A stretch of DNA of 64,000 nucleotides, taken from contig JAEEIA010000002.1 of assembly GCA_016281125.1 (NCBI GenBank), positions 20,389 through 84,388 on the forward strand, written 5' to 3'. Numbering within the stretch: the stretch's first letter is position 1; every line of letters starts with the position of its first letter. The DNA comes from Oscillospiraceae bacterium. Its GTDB lineage: Bacteria > Bacillota > Clostridia > Oscillospirales > Ruminococcaceae. Shown piece by piece: positions 26,696 through 35,140 of this stretch. Made by a program: the position numbers and the translations under genes. The notes beneath the pieces were generated by a model. The model was not told where the DNA came from. It searched no databases and saw nothing but the letters and a program-made list of their open reading frames with translations.

Positions 26696-27041
26696 GTTCC
26701 GGCTCCTTTCCTTCCTGCTGCGGCGTTTCCGTGACGCGGCTGCGGATCACCGCCAGCCTGTCCGCGCCGGAAATGCGCAGTACCTTGCGGATCTGCTGGG
26801 AGGGGTTGTGGATCTCCAGCCTGCCGCCGTACTCCTCCGTCAGCCGCGACCTGCCCATGATGAGCCCGATGCCGGAGCTGTCCATAAAGGTGACATGTCC
26901 GAAGTCGAGCACAACGACCGGCGGGAACTGCTCCCGCACGGCAAAGTCAATCTGCTCGCGGATTTCTTTTGCATGGTGGTGATCAAGCTCGCCGCTGAGA
27001 AATGCGGTCAGCTTCTGGGGTTCCTGTCTGAGTTCAACCAT
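26679..27041 (-). CDS. spoIIAA: Anti-anti-sigma factor SpoIIAA
   Basis: STAS-domain protein that frees SigF by binding SpoIIAB. 120 aa. The phosphorylatable Ser sits in FMDSSGIGLIMGR, and the fold opens with LSGELDHHHAKEIREQID. The last about 15 residues (PQQEGKEPEHEYAQ) are a charged extension. It is the first gene of the spoIIAA-spoIIAB-sigF operon. AAAGGACG lies upstream. I see no clear SigH-type promoter. Confidence 0.96.
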   Translation of the reverse strand: MVELRQEPQKLTAFLSGELDHHHAKEIREQIDFAVREQFPPVVVLDFGHVTFMDSSGIGLIMGRSRLTEEYGGRLEIHNPSQQIRKVLRISGADRLAVIRSRVTETPQQEGKEPEHEYAQ

Positions 27042-27110
27042 AATGAGGCGTCCTTTCTTTTGAAGATACTGATATTGTACCGCATTTCAGGTGCAAAACC
27101 TGTCGAAGCG

Positions 27111-27125
27111 GCGGGCAGCGCCCGC
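27111..27125. repeat. Palindromic repeat GCGGGCAGCGCCCGC, copy 3
   Basis: Same element as at 7038, with a one-base change that keeps most of the pairing. Confidence 0.75.
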
Positions 27126-27214
27126 ATGCATTGATCTAAAGCTCTCCGGCGGGTTAGCTTGTATCATAAAGAATCATGCTCTCAACTTGCTTTTTACCGC
27201 TTTATATGTTATAA

Positions 27215-27229
27215 GCGGGCAGTGCCCGC
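27215..27229. repeat. Palindromic repeat GCGGGCAGTGCCCGC, copy 4
   Basis: Identical to the copy at 7038. Confidence 0.75.
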
Positions 27230-27283
27230 CCTTCGGTTTTACGCCCGTTCTGCGAAGCAGTCACTTTTTTTGTATTTCTCCCA

Positions 27284-27312
27284 TTGCACTTTTCAGTATA
27301 ATATGCTATAAT
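27284..27312 (+). promoter_or_regulatory. Promoter of the lipoprotein gene at 27367
   Basis: TTGCAC, 17 nt, TATAAT at 27307-27312. Confidence 0.8.
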
Positions 27313-27366
27313 ATGTTTACCGGAAATACCGGCCTGCCATTTGAATACTTACGGGGAGGAACCGTT

Positions 27367-28227
27367 ATGAAAACCAGAATGATCATTGCGCTGCTCGCAG
27401 CACTGACGCTCTGCGGCTGCACCGCCGCACCGCAGAACGGCGTATCTCCTACCAAAACCGACGGCGAAAGCTCTGCCATAGAATCGGTCGCTGAAACGGA
27501 GGATGCCGCGCCCGCTTCGTCCGAAGCGCCGGAGGAATCCTCTGAGGAAGAGGAAAAGGAACCGCCGACCAGAGATGTCGGCGCGGTGGATCCGAATGCA
27601 ATCACCTTTGATGACGGCGATATGCACTCCGGCCACCAGATGGGCGAGGGCGGCGACGAAGCCGATATCGAGCTGTCGATTGCAGATCTGGACGGCGACA
27701 AAAAGCTGAAAGTGCATGTTCTGCGCGACGATCCCGCAGCCGACTTCGGCGTTCCGAAGATCGTGTTCAATCTGCCGAAGATGATGGACAAGGCGCGCAT
27801 CGGAGATATTGCACATATCAGCGTCGATTTCACCTGTGTCGGCAACGAGCTCTGGAAAAATGACGACGGCACGGAATCGCTGGTCGTCGGCAATTTCCTC
27901 GGCGCGCTGGCAGGCAACCTCGCCTCCGAAAAGGGCAAGGACGCCGACGGCAACATCACGCAGAACACCTGGGCGACGCATCTGGAATTCAAGCACGAGG
28001 ACTGGGAGTTCCCGGAGCACACCTGGCGCATTGAAACCGACGTCCCCGGCAACAAGATTCCCGCGAACGGCTATGCCGCAAACGACGACGGCACGACGCT
28101 CGTCATCATGCGCTGGCCGCAGAAGAACGACGCGGATTTCTACATCGACAACATCACGTTCTATGATAAGGAAGGCAACTCGATTCCGATGCTCGCAGCC
28201 GATGCAGAGGAACCGGCGGCAGAATAA
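27367..28227 (+). CDS. Lipoprotein with C-terminal beta-sandwich (CBM-like) domain
   Basis: 286 aa. Lipoprotein signal with lipobox LTLCGC (Cys near 19). A Ser/Glu/Ala linker to about residue 75 is followed by a beta-rich domain that ends DADFYIDNITFYDKEGN, a pattern often seen in carbohydrate-binding jelly-roll modules. The signature is not strong enough to name a CBM family. Glycan binding at the cell surface is an inference that would suit a fibre degrader. GGGAGG lies 8 nt before the ATG. It is monocistronic. Confidence 0.75.
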   Translation: MKTRMIIALLAALTLCGCTAAPQNGVSPTKTDGESSAIESVAETEDAAPASSEAPEESSEEEEKEPPTRDVGAVDPNAITFDDGDMHSGHQMGEGGDEADIELSIADLDGDKKLKVHVLRDDPAADFGVPKIVFNLPKMMDKARIGDIAHISVDFTCVGNELWKNDDGTESLVVGNFLGALAGNLASEKGKDADGNITQNTWATHLEFKHEDWEFPEHTWRIETDVPGNKIPANGYAANDDGTTLVIMRWPQKNDADFYIDNITFYDKEGNSIPMLAADAEEPAAE

Positions 28228-28265
28228 CGGACATCGGTACGATAACCAATCACTGTATACAGAAC

Positions 28266-28300
28266 AGCCCGAAGGCGCGCCCTGCCTTCGGGCTTCTCAC
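28266..28300 (+). terminator. Terminator after the CBM-like lipoprotein gene
   Basis: An 11-bp stem, AGCCCGAAGGC with GCCTTCGGGCT, followed by TCTC; the T-run is weak. Confidence 0.65.
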
Positions 28301-28359
28301 ATTTCCGGGGGCTGTGCCTGACACGAATGCGAATTTTTTGTGAAATTTATACAGATCGC

Positions 28360-28388
28360 TTGCAATTTTCCGGAATTTGTGGTATCAT
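28360..28388 (+). promoter_or_regulatory. Promoter of the hprK operon
   Basis: TTGCAA, 17 nt, TATCAT, about 38 nt before the hprK start. Confidence 0.75.
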
Positions 28389-28426
28389 AATATCGTATAC
28401 ACCCATATGATTTTGAAGGAGGATTC

Positions 28427-29392
28427 ATGATGGCTGAACGCTTTACCGTTACCCTGAAACAGATCATTGACGAGTTCCGGCTGGAAGTCCTGTACTGCCC
28501 CGGCGACCCCGCCGAGATCCTGATTTCGGAAAACGACATCACCCGACCGGGCTTGCAGCTCATGGGCTTTTACGAATATTTCAATCCGGAACGCATCCAG
28601 ATCATCGGCAAAATGGAGTTTGCATATCTCTCCACGATTGACGAAAAGGAGCGCGTCGAGCATGTGACCGCACTGTTCGCACAGCATATCAAGTGCCTGT
28701 GCCTGAGCCGCGGTCTGCCCTGCTTTGCGGAGATGCTCACGCTCGCGCAGAAGTATGCCGTTCCGGTGCTCCGCACCGCAGAATCGACCTCGCATTTCAC
28801 GTCGAATCTGCTGTCGTTCCTGAACCTGCATCTCGCGCCGCGCGTCACGCGCCACGGCGTTCTGATTGAGATTTACGGCGAGGGCATTTTCATCACCGGC
28901 GAAAGCGGCGTCGGCAAATCCGAGTGTGCGATTGAGCTGGTCAAGCGCGGTCACAGACTGGTCGCGGATGACGCCGTCGAGCTGCGCAAGGTTTCCAACA
29001 CCAATCTGGTCGGCACCTCGCCGGAGAATATCCGCCACTTCCTTGAGCTGCGCGGCATCGGCATCATCAATGTCCGCAGACTGTTCGGCATGGGCGCGGT
29101 CAAGCTCCAGCAGGAGATTGACCTGATTATCGAGCTGGAGCCGTGGGATTCCAGCAAGAACTATGACCGCATGGGCGTCGATGAGGAATATCACAACATC
29201 CTCGGCGTCAAGGTGCCGTCCATGACGATTCCGGTCAAGCCGGGCAGAAACACCGCCGTCATCATGGAGGTGGCCGCCATGAACAGCCGTCAGAAGAAGA
29301 TGGGCTACAACGCGACGGAGGAGCTGCTGCACAATCTCGGTCTGGAATCCATGCAGGGACAGGAAATCATCAAGGATTTTGACGCGTTCTGA
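28427..29392 (+). CDS. hprK: HPr kinase/phosphorylase
   Basis: Phosphorylates HPr (or Crh) on Ser-46, the sensor step of carbon catabolite control in Firmicutes. 321 aa. Walker A is TGESGVGKSECAIEL near residue 155, with VADDAVEL and the family signature ELRGIGIINVRRLFGMGAV further on. GAAGGAGG precedes two consecutive ATGs at 28427 and 28430; the second has the better spacing. It is the first gene of hprK-PHP-murB-DUF2716-rapZ. Confidence 0.97.
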   Translation: MMAERFTVTLKQIIDEFRLEVLYCPGDPAEILISENDITRPGLQLMGFYEYFNPERIQIIGKMEFAYLSTIDEKERVEHVTALFAQHIKCLCLSRGLPCFAEMLTLAQKYAVPVLRTAESTSHFTSNLLSFLNLHLAPRVTRHGVLIEIYGEGIFITGESGVGKSECAIELVKRGHRLVADDAVELRKVSNTNLVGTSPENIRHFLELRGIGIINVRRLFGMGAVKLQQEIDLIIELEPWDSSKNYDRMGVDEEYHNILGVKVPSMTIPVKPGRNTAVIMEVAAMNSRQKKMGYNATEELLHNLGLESMQGQEIIKDFDAF

Positions 29393-29397
29393 GGTGC

Positions 29398-30171
29398 ATG
29401 ATGAGAGAGCATTTTCAGATCCGTGCAGACCTGCACACGCATACCATCGCATCCACACATGCCTATTCGACCGTGACAGAAATGGCGGAGGCTGCCGCGC
29501 AGACCGGCGTGCAGCTGCTCGGCATCACCGACCACGGACCGGGCGCACCCGATGCGCCCCATGTCTGGCATTTTCACAATTATAAGATTCTGCCGCGCCG
29601 GATCAGGGGCGTCTGGCTGCTGAAAGGCGTTGAGGCGAACATCATGGACGAGTTCGGCACGCTTGACATGAACGCCGACGAACTGAAATTCTGTGAATGG
29701 GTCATCGCATCCTATCACGGCTCCTGCGCCAATTTTCCGCTGACACCGGAGCTGATTACGCAGGGCTACAAAAAGGTCTGTGAGAACCCGCTGGTCGATG
29801 TGATCGGCCACCCGACGACCGCACTGTTCCCGTTCGACTATGAACCGGTGTTAAAGCTGTTCAAGGAGGCGGGCAAGCTCGTGGAGATCAACGAAAGCTC
29901 CCTGCAATGGAAGCGCGGCGCACTCGAAAACGCAAAAACCGTATACGCACTCTGCAAAAAGCATGAAATCCCGATTGTGCTGAATACCGATGCGCATTAT
30001 GCGGGACTGGTCGGCAAAACGCCGATTGCAGAGCAGCTTTTGCGGGAGCTGGACTTCCCGGAAAAGCTGATTGTCAATCTGGAGGCGGAGCGCGTCATGG
30101 AGCTTGCCGCAAAAAAGCGCGGCATTGTCTTTACCGAGAAAGCAGAGAAAGGGGAACCCTATGAATCTTGA
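29398..30171 (+). CDS. PHP-domain phosphatase, YcdX-like
   Basis: 257 aa with the PHP metal-ligand series RADLHTHTIASTHAYST, GITDHGPG, KGVEANI, ASYHGS, DVIGHPTT, EINESS and LNTDAHYAG. This matches YcdX-like phosphatases, commonly found in the hprK-murB neighbourhood of Clostridia. The substrate is unknown. It starts 5 nt after hprK and overlaps murB by 11 nt. Confidence 0.93.
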   Translation: MMREHFQIRADLHTHTIASTHAYSTVTEMAEAAAQTGVQLLGITDHGPGAPDAPHVWHFHNYKILPRRIRGVWLLKGVEANIMDEFGTLDMNADELKFCEWVIASYHGSCANFPLTPELITQGYKKVCENPLVDVIGHPTTALFPFDYEPVLKLFKEAGKLVEINESSLQWKRGALENAKTVYALCKKHEIPIVLNTDAHYAGLVGKTPIAEQLLRELDFPEKLIVNLEAERVMELAAKKRGIVFTEKAEKGEPYES

Positions 30172-31066
30172 TGCATTATCGGCCGTCTGTCAGAGCTGCG
30201 GCGCCTCGCTGGAACAGCAGGTGCCGCTTTCTGCGCTGACAACGTTTAAGATTGGCGGCCCCTGTGCAGCGCTCGTCACGCTGCCGGACGAAGCCGCGGT
30301 CAAAACAGTTTTTTCGTATCTGCGCGAAAATCAGATTCCGCACCGACTGATCGGCCGCGGGAGCAATCTGCTCTGCCCGGATGAAGGCTTTGACGGTGTC
30401 GTGCTTCGGCTCAGCGGGGAATTTTCCGAGCGCATCACAATGCAGGACGGAATTATCACCTGCGGCGCGGGCGTTTCCCTGAAAAATCTCTGCCTGTATG
30501 CACTGGAGCACTGCCTGACGGGACTGGAATTTGCCTACGGCATTCCGGGCTCGGTCGGCGGCGCAGTTTACATGAATGCGGGCGCCTATGACGGTGAAAT
30601 GTCGCAGATTCTGCTCTCCGTGACCTTGCTGGACGAAAACAGCGAAATCCGGACGGTTCCCGCGGATGAGCTGGCACTCAGCTACCGCCACAGCATTTTC
30701 ATGGAGAAGGACTGGATCGTGCTGACGGCCTCCGTGATGCCGGAGGAGGGCAGCGGGGACGAGATCCGCGCCAAGATGCAGGATCTGCTCGGACGCAGAA
30801 AATCCAAGCAGCCGCTGGAATTTCCGAGTGCAGGCAGCACATTCAAGCGTCCGGAGGGCAGCTATGCCTCCAAGCTGATCGACGAGTGCGGACTGAAAGG
30901 CTTTGCAGTCGGCGGCGCGCAGGTCAGCGAAAAGCACGCGGGCTTTGTGGTGAACCGCGGCGGCGCGACCTTCGCGGACGTCATGGCAGTCTGTGAACAT
31001 GTGCAGAATGCTGTCAGGGAACAGACCGGCTTTGTGCTCGAACTGGAGCCGGAAATCATACGGTAA
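30161..31066 (+). CDS. murB: UDP-N-acetylenolpyruvoylglucosamine reductase
   Basis: FAD-dependent second step of UDP-MurNAc synthesis. 301 aa. Visible are TTFKIGGPCAALVTL, the FAD loop IGRGSNLLCPD, the signature YGIPGSVGGAVYMNAGAY, YRHSIF and the catalytic Ser region PSAGSTFKRPEG, with a C-terminal Glu-containing LELEPEIIR. AAAGGGGA precedes the ATG, inside the end of the PHP gene. Confidence 0.97.
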   Translation: MNLDALSAVCQSCGASLEQQVPLSALTTFKIGGPCAALVTLPDEAAVKTVFSYLRENQIPHRLIGRGSNLLCPDEGFDGVVLRLSGEFSERITMQDGIITCGAGVSLKNLCLYALEHCLTGLEFAYGIPGSVGGAVYMNAGAYDGEMSQILLSVTLLDENSEIRTVPADELALSYRHSIFMEKDWIVLTASVMPEEGSGDEIRAKMQDLLGRRKSKQPLEFPSAGSTFKRPEGSYASKLIDECGLKGFAVGGAQVSEKHAGFVVNRGGATFADVMAVCEHVQNAVREQTGFVLELEPEIIR

Positions 31067-31090
31067 ATCCCGAATTCACAGGAGAACAAT

Positions 31091-31558
31091 ATGCAGATCA
31101 TTCTGGATGAAAAAGCGTATCTGGAAATCTGGGACAAAGTGTATGCGGAATACCGGTTTCAGCGGGAAGCCGACGAATGGCTGCGGCCGCCGCTTCCGCA
31201 CAAAAAATACAGGCTCGGGCAGCTCTGGACGGATGAACAGGAACGGCTTGTCAACAGCATATTCAGCAGGCTCTGTCCGCAGACCATGTATGCGCTGGAC
31301 TGGCAGCACGACTGCTTTCTCTTTTCGCCGGCTGAAAACATCCCGCCGGATTTCTGGTTTCACGATGCGGAGCGGGACTGCAACGTCTATTTTCCGTGCT
31401 ATTATCCGAACGGCGATTTCCATTTCTTTCTGTCCTCAGACCGGCAGCTCGGGCTGTTCGGGCATCCGTGGCGGGAAGAAATCTATGTCATGGGAAATGC
31501 ACTGATTGCGGAATTTGATCACATGCAGGATCAGCTTGGTCTTGCAGAATGCCCCTGA
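31091..31558 (+). CDS. DUF2716-like protein
   Basis: 155 aa, soluble, aromatic-rich. The C-terminal half contains YFPCYYPNGDFHFFLSSD and FGHPWREEIYVMG, which I recall as typical of DUF2716 proteins. No function is known for that family. AGGAGAACAAT precedes the ATG. It is inserted between murB and rapZ, where many Firmicutes have none. Confidence 0.68.
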   Translation: MQIILDEKAYLEIWDKVYAEYRFQREADEWLRPPLPHKKYRLGQLWTDEQERLVNSIFSRLCPQTMYALDWQHDCFLFSPAENIPPDFWFHDAERDCNVYFPCYYPNGDFHFFLSSDRQLGLFGHPWREEIYVMGNALIAEFDHMQDQLGLAECP

Positions 31559-31614
31559 CGATACGCACCTGCGTTTCGGAAAAAAGACTGTGAAAAAAGG
31601 ATACGTCAAAACAA

Positions 31615-32493
31615 ATGATGGAACTGATTTTAGTGACCGGCATGGCAGGTGCCGGAAAGACCAGTGCGCTTGATGCACTGGAGGACATCGGCTATTACGC
31701 AGTGGACAATCTCCCGCTTGCGATGCTGGAGCCGTTTCTGCGGCACTGTCTGGACAAGGGCGGGCGCTATTCCCGCGCGGCCGCAGTCATCGACCTGCGC
31801 TCCTGCCACCGGTATTCCGAACTGGCGGAGGCCTACCGTGCGATGCGGGCGCAGTATCAGAACGAGGTGCGCTTCTCAATGCTCTGCCTGGAGGCGGCGG
31901 ACGAGGTGCTGCTCAAGCGTTTCCGGACGCATCGCCGGAGCCATCCGGTTGCGGTGCGCAAATTTGAAGGTGATCTGGAAAAGGCCATCCGCTTTGAGCA
32001 TGAGGAATTGCAGGTGCTCCGCGCAACGGCGGATTATCCGCTGGATTCCTCACTCATTACGGCGGCACAGTTAAAAGAGCAGGTCAAGACGCACTTTTTG
32101 CAGCGCGTCACGGATGCGATGCCGATTCAGGTCATGAGCTTCGGGTTCAAGTACGGCGCGCCGATGGAGGCCGACCTGGTCTTTGACGTCCGCTGCCTGC
32201 CGAACCCGTATTATGTCGAGGAGCTGAAAACGCATACCGGCGCAGAGCAGTGCGTGCAGGACTATGTCATGAACGCACCGGAATCGCATGAGTATTTTGA
32301 TAAAATCATGCAGATGCTGAAATTTCTGATTCCGCTGTACATCCGCGAGGGACGGCCGCAGCTGGTGGTCGCGTTCGGCTGCACCGGCGGACAGCACCGC
32401 TCGGTCACCTTTGCCGAGCTGGTTTCGGCAGAACTGAAACACGCGGATATGCATGTGATTCTGCATCACCGCGATTACAGAAAAAACAGGTAA
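31615..32493 (+). CDS. rapZ: RapZ/YvcJ-family nucleotide-binding protein
   Basis: 292 aa. P-loop VTGMAGAGKTSALDALEDIG at the N-terminus, YYAVDNLPL directly after, and the C-terminal signature GCTGGQHRSV. The E. coli member is an RNase adaptor for small RNAs; the Bacillus member (YvcJ) binds GTP and influences competence. In most Firmicutes it is followed by yvcK and whiA; here neither follows. Confidence 0.95.
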   Translation: MMELILVTGMAGAGKTSALDALEDIGYYAVDNLPLAMLEPFLRHCLDKGGRYSRAAAVIDLRSCHRYSELAEAYRAMRAQYQNEVRFSMLCLEAADEVLLKRFRTHRRSHPVAVRKFEGDLEKAIRFEHEELQVLRATADYPLDSSLITAAQLKEQVKTHFLQRVTDAMPIQVMSFGFKYGAPMEADLVFDVRCLPNPYYVEELKTHTGAEQCVQDYVMNAPESHEYFDKIMQMLKFLIPLYIREGRPQLVVAFGCTGGQHRSVTFAELVSAELKHADMHVILHHRDYRKNR

Positions 32494-32497
32494 CACC

Positions 32498-32860
32498 ATG
32501 AAAAAACTGCAAACAGTCACCCGCATGGCCGACGCGGTCGTGTTCATCTGCACAACGCTTGCGATTGCAGGCGTGTTCTACGAGGGCATGACGCTGAAAT
32601 GGTACGGCTTTGTCGGTGTCCTTGTCATCTGCATGGACTATACGTTCATGCCGGCAACGATTCTGCATCTGATTGCGGACAAAAAGGACAAGTGCATCCT
32701 TCCGCATGTGCTCTCGCTGCTGATGATTGCTGCGGCGGTCATCATGAAAATCGCGGGGATTGCTTATCCCGCAGTGACGCTGGTGCTGTGGTATTTCTAC
32801 ATCTGGTTTCTGTACGGCAGCATCCTCGTCAGACGCAGAATCCGGAAAGCTCAGACCTGA
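32498..32860 (+). CDS. Unknown four-helix membrane protein
   Basis: 120 aa with four hydrophobic segments (about residues 12-32, 36-56, 68-86 and 90-110) and a basic C-terminus RRRIRKAQT. No family is recognised. It starts 4 nt after rapZ, so it is part of the same transcript, in the position where yvcK would be expected. The Shine-Dalgarno is weak (AGGTAACACC). Confidence 0.65.
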   Translation: MKKLQTVTRMADAVVFICTTLAIAGVFYEGMTLKWYGFVGVLVICMDYTFMPATILHLIADKKDKCILPHVLSLLMIAAAVIMKIAGIAYPAVTLVLWYFYIWFLYGSILVRRRIRKAQT

Positions 32861-32886
32861 AGAAACAAACGGAGAAGGAGCGGCTT

Positions 32887-33936
32887 ATGAAAAAACGACT
32901 CACAGCAGTTCTGCTTGCAGCAATGACGGCGTGTTCTGCGTTCACAACAGCTGTTTCCGCAGGCGGTTATTCTTACAGAAATTTTGAAACGGAGCGGAAC
33001 GGCAGCTTTTATGCACGCAAATACGAGGAGAAGCCGGATGAAGCGACGTTTGAATTTTCACATCCGGTTTATAACGAAAACACCGGCGGCTTTTCCTGCA
33101 AATGGGACAAAGTGTTTCTGATCGTGGCAGAGGTTGGCTGGGAAAATCCCGCAGCATATGCCGGAAAGAGCTACAAAGCCTTTCCCGGACTCAGTGTGAC
33201 CTATGACGCTGATTTCTGTATAGACGGCAACGGATACTACGGCGTACACGGCTGGACAAAGAATCCGCTTTCAGAATTCTATATCGTGGAAGGCTGGGGC
33301 AGCTGGCGGCCGCCCGGCGGCGGTTATAAAGGCACAGTAGCCGTAAACGGGCAGAATTATGATCTGTACTACGCGTTATACCACGATGCGCCGTCTATTG
33401 AAGGTACGAAGACCATTCCGGAGTATTATTGTGTCCGGCAGGAGAATTCTGTCGCAGAGGGTGTTTCGTCACATGTGACCGGAACGATCAATGTGTATGA
33501 AATATTTCAGGAATGGGCCAATGCCGGTTTGAATGTAGACGGCGAACTGGAATACTGCGGACTGTTTGCGGAAGGCTACGGCGGGGGCCAGCATAATTCA
33601 TCCGGTTCTTTCCATGTGCATTCTGCATCACGCAGCTGGGAAGATCCGGCGGGGAATCTTACAGCGCCGGACTGGTTCCTGACGGATACCCCGGCCGGTG
33701 TCCCCGGCGATGCGAACTGTGACGGCGTTGTCGATGTCGCGGATGCCGTGCTGGTCATGCGCTATGCGGCTGCGGACAGTGAGGCCGTGATCACGGAGCA
33801 GGGCATCCGGAATGCCGATACAGACCAAAACGGCAATACCGATTCCGATGACGCTGTGAATATCCTGCTGTACATTGCAAAGAAGATCCGGCTCCCTCTG
33901 AATGAAAACGGAAATGATGCCGCGGCCGGTAATTGA
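32887..33936 (+). CDS. GH11 endo-beta-1,4-xylanase with dockerin
   Basis: Secreted xylanase destined for a cellulosome. 349 aa. A signal peptide (to about residue 25) is followed by a GH11 jelly roll. The hallmark GWTKNPLSEFYIVEGWGSW holds the nucleophile Glu (PLSEFYIV), and GLFAEGYGGG holds the acid/base Glu. A short linker leads to a type-I-like dockerin with two calcium loops, GDANCDGVVDVADAVLVM and NADTDQNGNTDSDDAVNIL, and IAKKIR helices. GGAGAAGGAG precedes the ATG. It sits in a housekeeping operon, 26 nt after a membrane protein gene, an unusual place for an extracellular enzyme. Confidence 0.95.
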   Translation: MKKRLTAVLLAAMTACSAFTTAVSAGGYSYRNFETERNGSFYARKYEEKPDEATFEFSHPVYNENTGGFSCKWDKVFLIVAEVGWENPAAYAGKSYKAFPGLSVTYDADFCIDGNGYYGVHGWTKNPLSEFYIVEGWGSWRPPGGGYKGTVAVNGQNYDLYYALYHDAPSIEGTKTIPEYYCVRQENSVAEGVSSHVTGTINVYEIFQEWANAGLNVDGELEYCGLFAEGYGGGQHNSSGSFHVHSASRSWEDPAGNLTAPDWFLTDTPAGVPGDANCDGVVDVADAVLVMRYAAADSEAVITEQGIRNADTDQNGNTDSDDAVNILLYIAKKIRLPLNENGNDAAAGN

Positions 33937-33947
33937 GGAGGCTCAGC

Positions 33948-34304
33948 ATGAAAAAGTGGTATAATGAAGAATACGAATTCACCGTTGAGATCACGGGATT
34001 CCTGCGCGGGGATCACACGGAGCATTACTGCCGCAACGGCGAGGAAATCGGTGACAGATACACCTGCACCTACGGATGTCCGGTCAATCAGGACGGCTGC
34101 GGCATCTGCTCCAAGACCATGATGATGCTGTATCCGCTGATGGAAGCGGTGCGCAGCGGCGGCGACCTCGAAAACCTCGGCGGGGACAGCAGATACAGCA
34201 AGACTGTCGTCTGTCCGGACGGCTGCGTGATCTTCCGGCTGACCGCAAGGCCGCTCGGGAACGAGAACTTCCACAAGGGCGGCTTCTGGAAGGATCCGGA
34301 ATGA
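33948..34304 (+). CDS. TIGR04076-family Cys-rich protein
   Basis: 118 aa, soluble. Conserved-looking Cys residues are in YTCTYGCPVNQDGCGICSK and VVCPDGC, and ending VIFRLTARP resembles the TIGR04076 family, whose function is unknown. GAGGAGG precedes the ATG by 6 nt. The stop overlaps the birA start (ATGA). Confidence 0.7.
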   Translation: MKKWYNEEYEFTVEITGFLRGDHTEHYCRNGEEIGDRYTCTYGCPVNQDGCGICSKTMMMLYPLMEAVRSGGDLENLGGDSRYSKTVVCPDGCVIFRLTARPLGNENFHKGGFWKDPE

Positions 34305-35083
34305 GAGAGAAAATCGCAGCGCGTCTGCCGGAGGACACAAAAAGCTTGCAGCTGCATGTGTTTGATACAGTGACCTCGACGAATGATCTGCTGCGGGACG
34401 CCGCGGAACAGGGCGCGCCGGAATTCACAGTATATGCCGCGCGGCAGCAGACCGCCGGAAAAGGAAGGCAGGGGCGGCAGTTTTATTCGCCGCCGCATTC
34501 CGGGCTGTATCTCAGTATGCTGCTGCGTCCGCAGATCCAGGCAGCGGAAACGCTCGCACTGACGCCGATGGCTGCGGTCGCGGCTGCGGAAGCGGTCGAG
34601 CAGTGTACCGCACAGCGCGTGCAGATCAAATGGGTGAATGATCTGCTGCTGCACGGCAGAAAGATCTGCGGAATCCTTGCAGAATCGAAGTTTTCTGCCG
34701 GGACAGTGCCGGATTATGTGGTCGTCGGCATCGGGATCAACCTGACGGAACCGGCGGGCGGCTTTCCGGCGGCGCTGCGGGACATTGCAGCAGCGGTTTA
34801 TCCGCAGAACGCAGATCCGGAAACAGCATTTGCGGACTGTGCCGCGGCGCTGATTACCGCGCTGATCCGGCAGTACCGGCAGCTTGCGCAGAAGGGCTAT
34901 CTGCAAGGCTACCGCGAACGGCTCTGCGTGCTGGGGCAGCCGGTGATTGTGAATGAAAACGGTGTCGAGCGTCCGGCGACCGCGCTGGCCGTGGACGATG
35001 ATCTGCGGCTGCTGGTGCGATATGCGGACGGCACCGAGCAATGGCGCGCAACCGGAGAAATCCGTATTCGGCTTGACAAATAA
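34301..35083 (+). CDS. birA: Biotin--[acetyl-CoA-carboxylase] ligase, monofunctional
   Basis: Attaches biotin to carboxylase carrier domains. 260 aa. It shows VTSTNDLLRD, the biotinyl-AMP loop QTAGKGRQGRQFYSPP, LYLSMLLRP, KWVNDLLLHGRKICGIL and VVGIGINL, and an SH3-like C-terminal domain. No N-terminal helix-turn-helix is present, so it should not act as a repressor (class I). Its ATG overlaps the previous stop. Confidence 0.96.
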   Translation: MREKIAARLPEDTKSLQLHVFDTVTSTNDLLRDAAEQGAPEFTVYAARQQTAGKGRQGRQFYSPPHSGLYLSMLLRPQIQAAETLALTPMAAVAAAEAVEQCTAQRVQIKWVNDLLLHGRKICGILAESKFSAGTVPDYVVVGIGINLTEPAGGFPAALRDIAAAVYPQNADPETAFADCAAALITALIRQYRQLAQKGYLQGYRERLCVLGQPVIVNENGVERPATALAVDDDLRLLVRYADGTEQWRATGEIRIRLDK

Positions 35084-35101
35084 AACAGAACAGAGTATAA
35101 T
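35073..35101 (+). promoter_or_regulatory. Perfect promoter of the ExbB/ExbD-like operon
   Basis: TTGACA at 35073-35078, 17 nt, TATAAT at 35096-35101. The -35 box lies in the last codons of birA. Confidence 0.85.
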
Positions 35102-35140
35102 GAATCCGATGTCGAAAGCTGACGAAAGGACGGTGCTGCT

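Larger units (their letters stand above)
27042..27283. other. Non-coding gap with repeats between spoIIA and a lipoprotein gene
   Basis: No gene is supported. The stretch holds two copies of the GCGGGCAGNGCCCGC palindrome and otherwise featureless sequence. Confidence 0.6.
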
